From the NCBI RefSeq assembly GCF_008710135.1, contig NZ_VYKK01000002.1, positions 1 to 64,000 on the forward strand: a stretch of 64,000 bases of DNA, in the 5' to 3' direction. A program made the translations under genes and the position numbers. The number at the start of each line of letters is the position of its first letter. Within the stretch, counting starts at the first letter, position 1. The notes beneath the pieces are model-generated. The model did no database searches and was not told where the DNA came from. It saw nothing but the letters and a program-made list of their open reading frames with translations. This document shows, in pieces, positions 16,084-26,144 of this stretch. This stretch comes from Paenibacillus spiritus. GTDB taxonomy: Bacteria > Bacillota > Bacilli > Paenibacillales > Paenibacillaceae.

Positions 16084-17064
16084 GTGCAGTATGCCAAGCT
16101 GGGGAAATCGGGGATGAACGTCAGCCGTCTGTGTCTGGGCACGATGAATTTCGGTCCGATTACGGACGAGAAGGAAGCTTTTCGCATTATGGATACCGCT
16201 CTGGATGCGGGCATCAACTTTTTTGATACCGCCAATGTGTACGGCTGGGGCGAGAACAGCGGCCTGACGGAGAGCATTATCGGACGCTGGTTCCAGCAGG
16301 GCGGAGGCCGCCGGGAGCGGGTCGTGCTGGCGACGAAAGTCTACGGCCAAATGAATGACAAGCTGGATGGACCGAATGACGAGCAAGGACTGTCCTCCTA
16401 TATCATCCGCCGCCATCTCGACGCTTCCCTGAAGCGGCTGCAGACGGACCACATCGAGCTGTACCAGATGCACCACGTGGATCGCGGCGTGTCCTGGAAC
16501 GAGCTGTGGGGAGCGTTCGAGCTTGCGGTCAGCCAGGGGAAAATCGGCTACGTCGGCTCCAGCAATTTTGCCGGCTGGGATATTGCGGTCGCTCAAGGCG
16601 AAGCGAAAGCCCGCGGCTTCTTCGGGCTGGTCTCGGAACAGCACAAATACAGCCTTACCTGCCGCTTGCCGGAGCTTGAGGTGCTTCCGGCGGCCCAGAG
16701 CCTGGGCCTCGGCGTTATCCCGTGGAGCCCGCTGGACGGCGGTCTGCTCGGCCGCAATGCGCTGCTGAAGATCAAAGGCAGCCGCAGCGGCGGCGACACC
16801 GACCGGATTGAGCAGCACAAGGCGCAGCTCGAGCAGTTCGCCTCGCTCTGCCAGGAACTCGGCGAGCCGCAGGATACGGTGGCCTTGGCCTGGCTGCTGG
16901 CCAACCCGGCCGTTACCGCGCCAATCATCGGGCCGCGGACGCTGGAGCAGTTCGAGAGCTCGCTTCGCGCGCTCGAAGTGACGCTGGACGGGCCGACGCT
17001 GCAGCGACTGGACGAGATCTTCCCGGGGCCCGGCGGAGCCGCCCCCAAAGCCTACGCCTGGTAA
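16084..17064 (+). CDS. Aldo/keto reductase
   Basis: A 326-residue NADPH-dependent TIM-barrel oxidoreductase. I take the GTG at 16084 (MQYAKLGKSGMNVSRLCLGT) because the family normally starts here and GGGAGAG lies upstream. An ATG at 16060 would add eight residues. Catalytic tetrad candidates are Asp and Tyr in DTANVYG, Lys in ATKVYG and His in MHHVDRG. The cofactor-binding end has GPRTLEQFESSLRALE. It belongs to the YghZ/IolS-like group of general reductases. The substrate is not predictable. It has its own promoter and terminator. Confidence 0.9.
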   Translation: MQYAKLGKSGMNVSRLCLGTMNFGPITDEKEAFRIMDTALDAGINFFDTANVYGWGENSGLTESIIGRWFQQGGGRRERVVLATKVYGQMNDKLDGPNDEQGLSSYIIRRHLDASLKRLQTDHIELYQMHHVDRGVSWNELWGAFELAVSQGKIGYVGSSNFAGWDIAVAQGEAKARGFFGLVSEQHKYSLTCRLPELEVLPAAQSLGLGVIPWSPLDGGLLGRNALLKIKGSRSGGDTDRIEQHKAQLEQFASLCQELGEPQDTVALAWLLANPAVTAPIIGPRTLEQFESSLRALEVTLDGPTLQRLDEIFPGPGGAAPKAYAW

Positions 17065-17143
17065 AGACGCCCGGCGCGCCGGGCGCGACTCTGTCTTGCC
17101 CCGGCCGGCGGAGCCTCCGCCCGGCAGATCCGCAGAACGCACG

Positions 17144-17194
17144 AAGACCTTCCGGCCTGCCCGCATTATCGGGCAGACCGGAAGGTCTTTTTTT
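17144..17194 (+). terminator. Strong intrinsic terminator after the aldo-keto reductase gene
   Basis: A long stem (AAGACCTTCCGG with its complement, plus CTGCCCG/CGGGCAG inside) with a six-base loop, then seven T residues. Confidence 0.9.
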
Positions 17195-17226
17195 GGGGGG
17201 AGAGGAACTAAAAGGTTGGAGCCCTC

Positions 17227-18312
17227 TTATTCCACATTCGCCTCTACATCGCCGTTGGTGGTCGAGAGCTGAACCGTATGGCTGCCTCCGCCCAGCTTCA
17301 CATCGCCGCTCGTACTGTCATTGTCCTTCTTGTTCCAGTCTGCGTTGCCCTCCAGCGAGCCGCTTGAAGTATCCGCCTTGATCAGAGCATCCGTCTCCTG
17401 CGGCACAGTGAGATGAATGCTGCCGTTGCTCGTCTCGCAGTCCCAGTCGCCGCCAATCGCGGAATCAATGACGATCTTGCCGTTGCTGCTGCTGGCCGAC
17501 ACTTCTCCCCCAAGCTGTTCCAGGGTAATGGAGCCGTTCGAGCTCGAAGCCTCGACCCCGCCGTCAATCCGCCGCAGCACAAGCGAACCGTTGCTTGTAT
17601 CGGCATGGACCTTGCCTCTGACGTCCTGAATGACGACTTTGCCGTTGCTGGTGTCGGCGTTCAGCCCATTCTCCATGCCGGTCACATCCAGGGTTCCGTC
17701 GCTTGTGCTCAGGGTCGCGGCAAGCCGCGACGGAAGCGTCACATTGAGGTACGGTCCCTTACTGAATCCGAAGATCAGCGTTGACCACTTGGACGGCGCC
17801 TTCTGCTCCAGAATCAGGGTGTCTCCTTCCTCGCGGACGCTCCAATTCTTGCTCAGCGCCGCGTCGCTCTCGCTCTGGCTGGTTCCCGGCGAGCGCAGCT
17901 TGCCCTCATAGGTTACTGTCTCGTTCTCCGTTCCGGTGAGACGGATTTTGCCCGTGGTGATCGAAATGCGGACCTGCCGGATCTGCCCCCCGATCTCTTT
18001 CTCGCCCTGTACTTGACTCAAATATTTCTTCCCGAACCATTCCTTCAGCGTACCGTCTCCCAGTACGGAAGGCACCGCGCTGCCGAGCCCGATCGCAATG
18101 ATCAGCACGATCGCCCAACCGTTCGTTCGGCCGCCGCCAGTGCGGAACAGCAGCCGGAACAGCGTCTCCAGTCCCAGCGCAATCAACAGGGCCGGCCATA
18201 CATATCCCAGCGCCTGGTCATCAAGCGTTCCCAGCTGGATCAGCACCAACAACACGCCGAGTGCGATGCATCCCATCGCAGCCGTCAGACTGCCCGTTCT
18301 CCATTTCCCCAT
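17227..18312 (-). CDS. DUF4097-type protein with N-terminal membrane helices
   Basis: A 361-residue protein starting at 18312 (MGKWRTGSL) with GGGAGTGG upstream. The first 95 residues hold three hydrophobic helices of the LiaF/DUF5668 type. The rest is a beta-helix-like domain of short repeats with DTSNGKV, DTSNGSL, SSSNGSI, SSSNGKI and ETSNGSI about every 17-21 residues, the DUF4097 signature. Such proteins often sit with ECF sigma/anti-sigma or LiaF-type envelope stress genes. It is last of four same-strand genes starting with the sigma factor and probably responds to or reports envelope stress. Confidence 0.82.
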   Translation of the reverse strand: MGKWRTGSLTAAMGCIALGVLLVLIQLGTLDDQALGYVWPALLIALGLETLFRLLFRTGGGRTNGWAIVLIIAIGLGSAVPSVLGDGTLKEWFGKKYLSQVQGEKEIGGQIRQVRISITTGKIRLTGTENETVTYEGKLRSPGTSQSESDAALSKNWSVREEGDTLILEQKAPSKWSTLIFGFSKGPYLNVTLPSRLAATLSTSDGTLDVTGMENGLNADTSNGKVVIQDVRGKVHADTSNGSLVLRRIDGGVEASSSNGSITLEQLGGEVSASSSNGKIVIDSAIGGDWDCETSNGSIHLTVPQETDALIKADTSSGSLEGNADWNKKDNDSTSGDVKLGGGSHTVQLSTTNGDVEANVE

Positions 18313-18349
18313 AATTCCACTCCCGTCTCTGTTACGCCAAGCCTTGCTC

Positions 18350-18874
18350 TTAGAAGCGAGCGTTCTTCCGCAGCATGTAGAATCCGTACCCAATCAGTCC
18401 CGATGCCAGCAAAATGGTTCCGATATTGATATCCGTCAGGAATTCCCACAGTCCCGGGAACACCGTAATGATCAGCAGCATGGTCCCGGCCAGGATGCAG
18501 CCTCCGCCTACCCAGACCGGGCTGATCGGGTCCTGCGGGTAATCGGGCATCCCGGGCGGATTCAGTCCCCAGGGACCGGCATACGGATCCGGCTGGTAGA
18601 AAGGGTCCTGCTGCTGATAAAACATCGTCCGCTCGCGTTCCTTGAACATCAGCTTGTTCCAGGTAGCCTTCTGAAGCGCGTCGAACAGCTGGTAGAACCA
18701 GAGCGCGGCCAGCGCAAAGGAGAAGACGCTCGGCATCGACGGAATGAAGATAATGCAGAGAAAGGCTCCGACCATGAACTGCATGCCTAATTTTTTGAAT
18801 CCGAGGTACAGATGGCCCACACCCGGCACCATGGCCAGCATAAAGGTGAGCCAGCGTCTTTTTTTTAACAACAT
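18350..18874 (-). CDS. Multi-pass membrane protein of unknown function
   Basis: A 174-residue protein starting at 18874 (MLLKKRRWLTFML) behind GGGAGGAA. Longer in-frame readings upstream run antiframe through the anti-sigma gene and were rejected. Two N-terminal helices contain VPGVGHLYLGFKKLG, the TM2-domain-like motif of small membrane proteins. A Pro/Tyr/Gln-rich linker (QQQDPFYQPDPYAGPW) follows, then two C-terminal helices. It lies between the anti-sigma factor and the DUF4097 gene and is likely cotranscribed. Function unknown. Confidence 0.78.
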   Translation of the reverse strand: MLLKKRRWLTFMLAMVPGVGHLYLGFKKLGMQFMVGAFLCIIFIPSMPSVFSFALAALWFYQLFDALQKATWNKLMFKERERTMFYQQQDPFYQPDPYAGPWGLNPPGMPDYPQDPISPVWVGGGCILAGTMLLIITVFPGLWEFLTDINIGTILLASGLIGYGFYMLRKNARF

Positions 18875-18915
18875 TGCCCATTCCTCCCGAATGATTGTTC
18901 CTGCTTCAGCTCGAT

Positions 18916-19368
18916 CTATCGTGTTCCGGCATCTCCGAACAATTGAACGACCGAGTCCGACATCTGCCCGCTGAACGTGGTCAAGCCGTACCCGAGCTGT
19001 TCGAACACCCCGAATTGCATCAATGTAAAAGCGAGACAAGCTGCCAGCGCGTAATGCAGCCATGAAGCCCGGCGAATGCTTCGTTTGGGGACAGCCGGCG
19101 TTTCTTCGGCCCGCGAATGACGTTCTGTCTTCAGCCTGCCGATCTCTTCCAGCACGCCTGCGACCAAATCGGGCACAGCGCCCGGCTCGAACGCGTCCGG
19201 CCGGTTCTCCAGTCCGGTCCACAGCTCACGCATTTCTCGCGCTTCATCCAGCCAATCGGCGCACTCCGGACAGCTCTCCAGGTGGTGACGAAGTTCCTGC
19301 TCCTGAGCCGGAGACAGAAGACCGTCCAAATAGAAGGGGATTGCTTCCATCACGTCCCAACATTTCAT
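18916..19368 (-). CDS. Zinc-finger anti-sigma factor (RsiW-like)
   Basis: A 150-residue single-pass membrane protein. The cytoplasmic N-terminus is a zf-HC2 anti-sigma domain: MKCWDVMEAIPFYLDG, then HHLESCPECADWL (the H-x3-C-x2-C zinc site). A transmembrane helix follows at about 105-122 (ASWLHYALAACLAFTLMQ), with a short external tail. The start at 19368 overlaps the sigma factor stop codon (ATGA) and lies eight bases after GGGGAG. It should sequester the ECF sigma factor encoded just upstream until released by a membrane signal. Confidence 0.9.
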   Translation of the reverse strand: MKCWDVMEAIPFYLDGLLSPAQEQELRHHLESCPECADWLDEAREMRELWTGLENRPDAFEPGAVPDLVAGVLEEIGRLKTERHSRAEETPAVPKRSIRRASWLHYALAACLAFTLMQFGVFEQLGYGLTTFSGQMSDSVVQLFGDAGTR

Positions 19369-19907
19369 TGCCATCTCTCCCCGTTTCTTCGCATGATCTG
19401 TCTGGCGCGGTACAGCTGGGATTCTACGGTCTTGACCGAGACGCCCTTGGCGTCCGCAATCTCCTGATAGGACTGACGATTGAAGTAGTACAGCTGCACG
19501 ACCGACCGGTACGGTTCGGCTAAGCTGTTCACCTGTTGGCCGAGTTCTTCCGAAGCTTCCCGGCGTATGGCGGCAAGCTCCGGCGTCTGCGAGGTGACAT
19601 AGTCGCTCTCCTGAATCTCCGAGGAGGACCGGTGCTTCCATTCCCTGTCATTGGCGCGTTTGTAATCCAGACAGGTCCGGTATGCAATCCGGTATAACCA
19701 GGTTGAGAAGGTTGACTGTCCCCGGAAGGAGGGGAGCGCCTTGTAGGCTTTAATGAACACTTCCTGGGCCATGTCCTTGGCCGACTCCGCTTCGCCTGTA
19801 ATCTTCACGCAGACCCGGTACACCATTCCCTGGTAACGCGCCACCAGGTGACCGAAGGCCTGCGTGTCTCCTTCCAGAACCGCGGTGATCCACTGTGCCT
19901 CTTCCAG
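19365..19907 (-). CDS. ECF RNA polymerase sigma factor, probable CUG start
   Basis: A 180-residue group IV sigma factor. Region 2 contains DTQAFGHLVARYQGMVYRV and DMAQEVFIKAYKALPSF, with STWLYRIAYRTCLDYKR. Region 4 contains LAEPYRSVVQLYY and SYQEIADAKGVSVKTVES. AAGGAGG at 19916-19922 is spaced eight bases from a CTG codon (19905-19907) beginning LEEAQWITAVLEGD, where homologues normally start. No ATG, GTG or TTG lies in frame there. The nearest in-frame ATG is about 37 codons upstream and has no ribosome-binding site. I therefore call a CUG start. Translation is coupled to the anti-sigma gene through ATGA. Confidence 0.85.
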   Translation of the reverse strand: MEEAQWITAVLEGDTQAFGHLVARYQGMVYRVCVKITGEAESAKDMAQEVFIKAYKALPSFRGQSTFSTWLYRIAYRTCLDYKRANDREWKHRSSSEIQESDYVTSQTPELAAIRREASEELGQQVNSLAEPYRSVVQLYYFNRQSYQEIADAKGVSVKTVESQLYRARQIMRRNGERWQ

Positions 19908-20018
19908 CTTACTCCCCTCCTTCTCTCTATATCGTTGGACGCCGTTTCCGGGAGGAACCCTGCACTTTATTGAAAATTCGGACCCGTTCCTGCCGGACAT
20001 TGGGCCGGGGGTCAAGCC

Positions 20019-20074
20019 GTTCAACAGACAACGGCTGTCTCCCCTTGCGGAAAGACAGCCGTTGTCTGTTGAAC
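20019..20074. repeat. 22-bp perfect inverted repeat
   Basis: Two perfectly complementary 22-base arms (20019-20040 and 20053-20074, starting GTTCAACAGACAACG) separated by 12 bases. It lies in the 205-base gap between the leuA stop and the sigma factor start. On the minus strand it could end leuA transcription, but no U-run follows. It may also be a regulatory stem in the sigma factor leader. Confidence 0.8.
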
Positions 20075-20112
20075 CGGGCGAAATAACGCTATACAGTCGG
20101 GGCGCACCGTCT

Positions 20113-21654
20113 TCAGGACTGTGCGCGTTCCCGTTCTGTATAGGTCTTTCGCTTCTCGATCAGCTTGTTCAGCGCATCCAGGTAAGCGCGGGCGCTGGCT
20201 TCCAGAATATCGACGCTGAGCCCGCGGCCCTGGGCCGCTATTGGTCCCTGCGAGAGCACGACATGCACTTCGCCCTGGGCATCCTTGCCGTGACTGACCG
20301 ACTTGATGGAGTAATCATCGAGGTTGACAGCTTCCCCGGTTGCTCCGTCGATGGCATTGTAAATGGCATCGACCGAACCGTTCCCTTCGGCGGAGACGGT
20401 AACCGGCTCTTCCTGCGGGCCCTCCAGAACAACCTTCGCCGTCGGCGTCGCTTCGTTGCCGTAAGTGACATAGATCGTCTTCAGGCGGAAGACCTCCGGC
20501 GTGTCGATCAGCCGGTCTTCCAGGAGCGCCAAAATATCCTCGTCGGACACTTCCTTCTTCTTATCGGCCAAGTCCTTGAAGCGGGCGAACGCCGCATTCA
20601 GTTCCTCTTCCGCAAGCGTGTAGCCGAGATCCTCCAGCTTGTCGCGGAAAGCGTGGCGTCCGGAATGCTTGCCGAGCACGAGCTTGCTCTCCTTGAGTCC
20701 GATCGTCTCCGGCGTCATAATCTCATAGGTCGATTTCTCCTTGAGCATGCCGTCCTGATGGATGCCCGACTCATGGGCAAAAGCATTCGCGCCGACGATG
20801 GCCTTGTTGCCCGGGACAGCCATCCCGGTCAGCTTGCTGACCAGCCGGCTCGTGCGGGAAATCTCCGACAGCTTCAGGGAGGTCTTCGCCTCGAACAAAA
20901 GACTCCGCGTCTCCAGCGCCATCGCTACTTCTTCGATCGCCGTGTTGCCCGCCCGTTCGCCGATGCCGTTGATCGTTCCTTCGATCTGATCGGCGCCGTT
21001 CTGGATGGCGGCCAGCGTGTTGGCTGTCGCCATGCCCAGGTCGTTATGACAATGGGCGCTGAGCTGCACCTTCTCAATACCGGGCACCTGTTCCTTCAAA
21101 TACTTGAAGATAGCGCCGTACTCGGAAGGGTACAGATACCCGACCGTGTCGGGGATATTCACTACATTGGCGCCTTCGCGCACCGCCATGCTGACGACCT
21201 CTGCCATGAAGTCAAGCTCGGTGCGCCCGGCGTCCTCCAGGGAGAACTCCAGCTTCCCGAAATACTTCTTGGCGTAGCGGATCGCCGCCTGCGCAGTCTC
21301 CAGCACCTGCGCCTTCTCCATCCGCAGCTTATGCTGCCGATGGATCGGCGAAGTGGCCAGGAACAGGTGGATGCACGGGTCCTGCGCACCTTTCAGCGCT
21401 TCCCGGACGGCATCGATATCGCTCTCCCGGGAACGGGACAGCCCGATAACCGTCACATTCTTGACAGCCCGGGCCACCGCGTTGACTGCGGCGAGATCGC
21501 CCGGGGAGGCGGCGGGAAAGCCCGCCTCCATCCGGTCTACTCCCAGCTTCTCCAGCTGATAAGCGATTTCGAGCTTCTCGCGTGTATTCAGGTTGACTCC
21601 GGGCGACTGCTCTCCGTCGCGCAGCGTCGTGTCAAACACATAGATCTTCCGCAT
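20113..21654 (-). CDS. leuA: 2-isopropylmalate synthase LeuA
   Basis: A 513-residue enzyme catalysing the first committed step of leucine synthesis, condensing acetyl-CoA with 2-oxoisovalerate. The N-terminal TIM barrel starts [19 protein letters not shown] and has [19 protein letters not shown] and the metal-binding GIGERAGN. The C-terminal part (from about residue 390) is the leucine-sensing regulatory domain. It begins nine bases after ilvC ends and is the last gene of the ilvB-ilvN-ilvC-leuA transcript. Confidence 0.97.
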   Translation of the reverse strand: MRKIYVFDTTLRDGEQSPGVNLNTREKLEIAYQLEKLGVDRMEAGFPAASPGDLAAVNAVARAVKNVTVIGLSRSRESDIDAVREALKGAQDPCIHLFLATSPIHRQHKLRMEKAQVLETAQAAIRYAKKYFGKLEFSLEDAGRTELDFMAEVVSMAVREGANVVNIPDTVGYLYPSEYGAIFKYLKEQVPGIEKVQLSAHCHNDLGMATANTLAAIQNGADQIEGTINGIGERAGNTAIEEVAMALETRSLLFEAKTSLKLSEISRTSRLVSKLTGMAVPGNKAIVGANAFAHESGIHQDGMLKEKSTYEIMTPETIGLKESKLVLGKHSGRHAFRDKLEDLGYTLAEEELNAAFARFKDLADKKKEVSDEDILALLEDRLIDTPEVFRLKTIYVTYGNEATPTAKVVLEGPQEEPVTVSAEGNGSVDAIYNAIDGATGEAVNLDDYSIKSVSHGKDAQGEVHVVLSQGPIAAQGRGLSVDILEASARAYLDALNKLIEKRKTYTERERAQS

Positions 21655-21663
21655 GGCGGCCTC

Positions 21664-22808
<1,145 letters not shown>

Positions 22809-22906
22809 TGACCAGAAGCCGTATATATTTAGGAATGGAATGATGCCTTGCCTCTTCCTTGCAATGCCGCACAGCAGCAATACGCTAAAGCCGCAGACAG
22901 CGACAC

Positions 22907-23389
22907 TCAGCCGTTGCCTCTCATCATGGCCGTAACCCCGGTCCGCGACAGCTCCTTGATGCCGTAAGGCTTCAGCAGCTCGATCATTGCGTCAATCTTC
23001 TGGGTATCCCCCACGGCCTGGACGAGCAGGCTCATACTGCCGATGTCGATGACTGATGCCCGGAAGGTCTCGACGACGCCCATGATCTCCGGACGCTGCG
23101 GAGGTTCTGCCTTCACCTTGATCAGCGCCAGCTCTCGCGCTACCATCGGTTTGATGCTAAGATCCACAACTTTGATTACGTCAATCAACTTGTAGAGCTG
23201 CTTCTCGATCTGTTCCAACGTGTGTTCGTCGCCGATGGTTACGATGACCATCCGGGAGAGTCCGGTCTCTTCCGACTGGCCCACCGTAATGCTCTCGATA
23301 TTGAAGCCGCGCCGGCCGAACAGACCGGCCACCCGCTGCAGCACACCCGGTTGGTCATTTACCAGAATGGATATGGTCTGCTTCGTCAC
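22907..23389 (-). CDS. ilvN: Acetolactate synthase small (regulatory) subunit
   Basis: A 160-residue regulatory subunit starting at GTG. The N-terminal ACT domain (ISILVNDQPGVLQRVAGLFGRRGFNIESITVG) binds valine for feedback inhibition. The C-terminal half activates the catalytic subunit. It begins three bases after the ilvB stop codon, with GGGGGATG as ribosome-binding site inside the ilvB end. The same gene is named ilvH in some genomes. Confidence 0.96.
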   Translation of the reverse strand: MTKQTISILVNDQPGVLQRVAGLFGRRGFNIESITVGQSEETGLSRMVIVTIGDEHTLEQIEKQLYKLIDVIKVVDLSIKPMVARELALIKVKAEPPQRPEIMGVVETFRASVIDIGSMSLLVQAVGDTQKIDAMIELLKPYGIKELSRTGVTAMMRGNG

Positions 23390-23392
23390 TGT

Positions 23393-25135
23393 CTATTCAT
23401 CCCCCATCAGCATTTGATCGATGGTCGAACCCTGGGTAACCATCGGGTAGACGTTCTCGTCCTTCGAAACGACGAATTCTACCAGCACCGGTCCCGGCGT
23501 CTCCATGGCTTCCTGCCACGCCGCCTGCGCTTCTTCTTTGGTTGTAGCCCGAAGCCCCTTGACGCCGTATGCTTCTGCCAGCTTCACAAAGTTCGGGCTG
23601 CCGGCGAGGTCGGTATAGCTGTAGCGCTTCTCATAAATCAGGTTCTGCCACTGGCGTACCATGCCAAGCACTTCGTTATTGATGACTACGATCTTTACCG
23701 GGATGTTATGAATCGCACAGATCGCAAGTTCCTGGGAACACATTTGCATGCCTCCGTCTCCGTTGATGGAGACTACGAGCCGCTCGGGTTGCGCCATCTG
23801 GGCGCCGATCGCCGACGGGAAGCCAAAGCCCATCGTTCCAAGCCCGCCCGAGGTGATCCAGGAACGCGGATGATTGAACTTGTAGTACTGAGCGGCCCAC
23901 ATCTGGTGCTGGCCTACATCCGTCGTGACGATTGCTTCCCCGCGGGTCGTATCATTGATCATCTCAATGACCCATTGGGGCTTCAGCACATGGTCCGAAT
24001 CGCGGTAGCGAAGCGGATAATCCTGCTTCCACTGCGCAATCTGGGTCCGCCAGGCATCCGCTTGCCCGGCCCGCCCGACTTCGCGGTTCAGCAGTTCCAG
24101 CACTGTCTTGACGTCGCCGACGATCGGAATGTCGGGAGCGACGTTCTTGCCGATTTCAGCAGGATCAATATCAATGTGCACAATCTTGGCCTTCGGCGCG
24201 AAGCCGTCCAGCTTGCCCGTTACGCGGTCATCGAACCGGGCTCCGATATTAATGAGAAGGTCACAGTTCTGAATGGCGTTGTTCGCCGTATAGGTGCCGT
24301 GCATGCCCGGCATTCCCATCCAGAGCTCCTCGGCGCTTGGAAATGCTCCCAGACCCAGCAATGTGGTCGTGATCGGAATCTCCGTCCGCTTGACGAATTC
24401 CAGCATTTCTTCATGGGCTCCGGAGTAGATAACGCCGCCGCCCGCGATAATGATCGGCCGCTCGGCTTCGCTTATGGCCCGCACCAGCTTGTCAAGCTGA
24501 AGCTTATTCGGAACCGATCGCGGATTATAGCCCCGCAGACTGACACTCGTAACCGGAGTGAACAGCGTCTTCGCCGCCGACACATCCTTCGGGATGTCGA
24601 TCAGCACCGGGCCTTTGCGGCCGGTTGAAGCAATGTGGAACGCTTCATGGATTACCCGGGGAAGATCCTCAACGCTGCGCACCAGGTAACTGTGCTTTGT
24701 GATCGGCATGGTGATGCCGGTAATATCGGCTTCCTGAAAGGCGTCCGTACCGATCAGGCTGGAGAAGACATTCCCTGTGATGACAACCAGCGGTACAGAG
24801 TCCATATAGGCTGTAGCGATCCCGGTGACCAGGTTCGTTGCGCCCGGGCCTGAGGTGGCGATACAGACGCCGGTCTTGCCGCTTGCCCTTGCGTATCCGT
24901 CGGCGGCGTGAATAGCGCCTTGTTCATGACGGGTCAGCACATGCTTGAAGTCGTCAAAGCCGTACAGCGCATCATAGATATACAAGACGGCGCCGCCCGG
25001 ATATCCGAATACAGTGTCTACACCTTCCAGCACCAGGCTGCGAAGCAGAATTTCCGATCCCGTAATGACTTCCGGCTCCATCCACTTCTCTTTCAACTGT
25101 TCTGTCGATCGCACTTCCGGTATTTGCGCGCTCAT
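23393..25135 (-). CDS. ilvB: Acetolactate synthase large (catalytic) subunit
   Basis: A 580-residue thiamine-diphosphate enzyme making acetolactate or acetohydroxybutyrate from pyruvate. Start at 25135 ([10 protein letters not shown]) with GAGGAGGAC upstream. The in-frame extension to 25276 runs into the T-box leader and was rejected. The N-terminal domain has [15 protein letters not shown] and the catalytic Glu in [15 protein letters not shown]. The C-terminal TPP site has [14 protein letters not shown] ending the NGDGG...NN motif. It is first gene of the ilvB-ilvN-ilvC-leuA unit and is preceded by a T-box leader. Confidence 0.97.
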   Translation of the reverse strand: MSAQIPEVRSTEQLKEKWMEPEVITGSEILLRSLVLEGVDTVFGYPGGAVLYIYDALYGFDDFKHVLTRHEQGAIHAADGYARASGKTGVCIATSGPGATNLVTGIATAYMDSVPLVVITGNVFSSLIGTDAFQEADITGITMPITKHSYLVRSVEDLPRVIHEAFHIASTGRKGPVLIDIPKDVSAAKTLFTPVTSVSLRGYNPRSVPNKLQLDKLVRAISEAERPIIIAGGGVIYSGAHEEMLEFVKRTEIPITTTLLGLGAFPSAEELWMGMPGMHGTYTANNAIQNCDLLINIGARFDDRVTGKLDGFAPKAKIVHIDIDPAEIGKNVAPDIPIVGDVKTVLELLNREVGRAGQADAWRTQIAQWKQDYPLRYRDSDHVLKPQWVIEMINDTTRGEAIVTTDVGQHQMWAAQYYKFNHPRSWITSGGLGTMGFGFPSAIGAQMAQPERLVVSINGDGGMQMCSQELAICAIHNIPVKIVVINNEVLGMVRQWQNLIYEKRYSYTDLAGSPNFVKLAEAYGVKGLRATTKEEAQAAWQEAMETPGPVLVEFVVSKDENVYPMVTQGSTIDQMLMGDE

Positions 25136-25187
25136 CAGTTGTCCTCCTCTCAAAGCTCCGAAATTCTGTCCAACCCGCATTCGCATA

Positions 25188-25530
25188 CAAAAAAGCCTTC
25201 CGTCGCCCACAATCGTTCTGACTGTGAGGGACGAAAGGCTTGCGCTTCCGTGGTACCACCCCAATTTGCGTCGCATTTCGCAATGCAGCGCCTCGGCAGG
25301 TCAATCCATAATCCATCGATGAGGGCAAATGCCCGATTATGGTTACCCAGGTTCGTAACGTGAACCCTACGATTTCCCCTAATCACTCCGCCATCCGTGC
25401 TGCGCGGACTTTTCAGGGAAACAGCTCCGAGGTGAGCTCGTATAAAAGGGGTTAAGGCGGAGGTTTCAGCAGTTCCTCCCGCTCTCTGGTCTCAAGAGCC
25501 CTTTAAACTTCGTCCTCTTCATTGCCGTTA
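25188..25530 (-). promoter_or_regulatory. T-box riboswitch upstream of ilvB
   Basis: The minus strand carries the T-box core GGGGTGGTACCACG (25249-25264), which binds the tRNA acceptor end. A strong terminator follows (AAGCCTTTCGTCC with its near complement, then TTTTTT, about 25188-25245). Upstream lies a stem I-like region whose base pairs GCTC/GAGC flank a CTC triplet (25434-25436), the likely specifier for leucine, as in Bacillus ilv-leu leaders. Uncharged tRNA-Leu should stabilise the antiterminator and allow ilvB expression. Confidence 0.9.
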
Positions 25531-25557
25531 AGGAATATCGTGAAAATGTTTAGACAC

Positions 25558-25587
25558 ATTATATGATTTCCTTACACGGTTAGTCAA
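25558..25587 (-). promoter_or_regulatory. Promoter of the ilv-leu operon
   Basis: Minus strand TTGACT (25582-25587), 18-base spacer, perfect TATAAT (25558-25563). Predicted transcription start near 25550, giving a leader of about 415 bases before ilvB that contains the T-box. Confidence 0.8.
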
Positions 25588-25691
25588 TACCGAATTTGAC
25601 ATCTGCATCCGCAGCGCCGCTTCGTGAGAAACACGCTTCTCCCCGCCCGACATATGATGGAACCATAAGGCCTATTAAGGGGGAAGACCGC

Positions 25692-26138
25692 ATGATCCGT
25701 TATCGCAGACCCAGACAGGATGACCGGGTAATCTATAGTCTGATTGAGAATCAACTGGTTCCCCTGTCCAATCTGCCTCCGAAGACCCTCGCCCAGATCC
25801 GTAAAGACCTGCCCGGACGGCTGAGCCGGGGCGTTACGCTCGTCGCTTGCACCGATTACGAGAGCGATCCGTTCGGTTTTGTCCATTTTCTGCTTCACGG
25901 CGAGCTGCTCTATATCGATATGCTGGCTATCGCCCCGTACGCCCAGCGGCGCCGGTGGGGCAATCTGCTCATGGACCGGGCCGAACGGTTCGCATTCTCA
26001 CGCGGATGCCTGCGCTCCAAGGTGGCTGTCGATGAAGGGAATGAAGGCGGAATTGCCTTTTACCGCAAGCTCGGATATGCCGTTGCCCGCTACTCTCCCC
26101 AGTCCCTCAGCTATGAGATGGAGAAGCGCTTGATCTGA
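25692..26138 (+). CDS. GNAT family N-acetyltransferase
   Basis: A 148-residue acetyltransferase with AGGGGGAA upstream of ATG. The acetyl-CoA-binding motif A is recognisable as LAIAPYAQRRRWGNLLMDRAE (a degenerate R/Q-x-x-G-x-G/A), followed by LRSKVAVDEGNEGGIAFYRKLGY, the typical motif B. The substrate is unknown. It converges with the next gene with only six bases between stop codons and no terminator in the gap. Confidence 0.82.
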   Translation: MIRYRRPRQDDRVIYSLIENQLVPLSNLPPKTLAQIRKDLPGRLSRGVTLVACTDYESDPFGFVHFLLHGELLYIDMLAIAPYAQRRRWGNLLMDRAERFAFSRGCLRSKVAVDEGNEGGIAFYRKLGYAVARYSPQSLSYEMEKRLI

Positions 26139-26144
26139 GCCGTC

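Noticed and set aside
17390..17720. Repeated NGS/NGK-coding units as a DNA repeat
   Set aside because: They are protein-level repeats of the DUF4097 beta-helix with variable codons, not a nucleotide repeat or CRISPR array.
18875..19222. In-frame N-terminal extension of the membrane protein gene at 18350
   Set aside because: It overlaps the anti-sigma gene in another frame, is Arg-rich and lacks family similarity. GGGAGGAA before 18874 marks the start.
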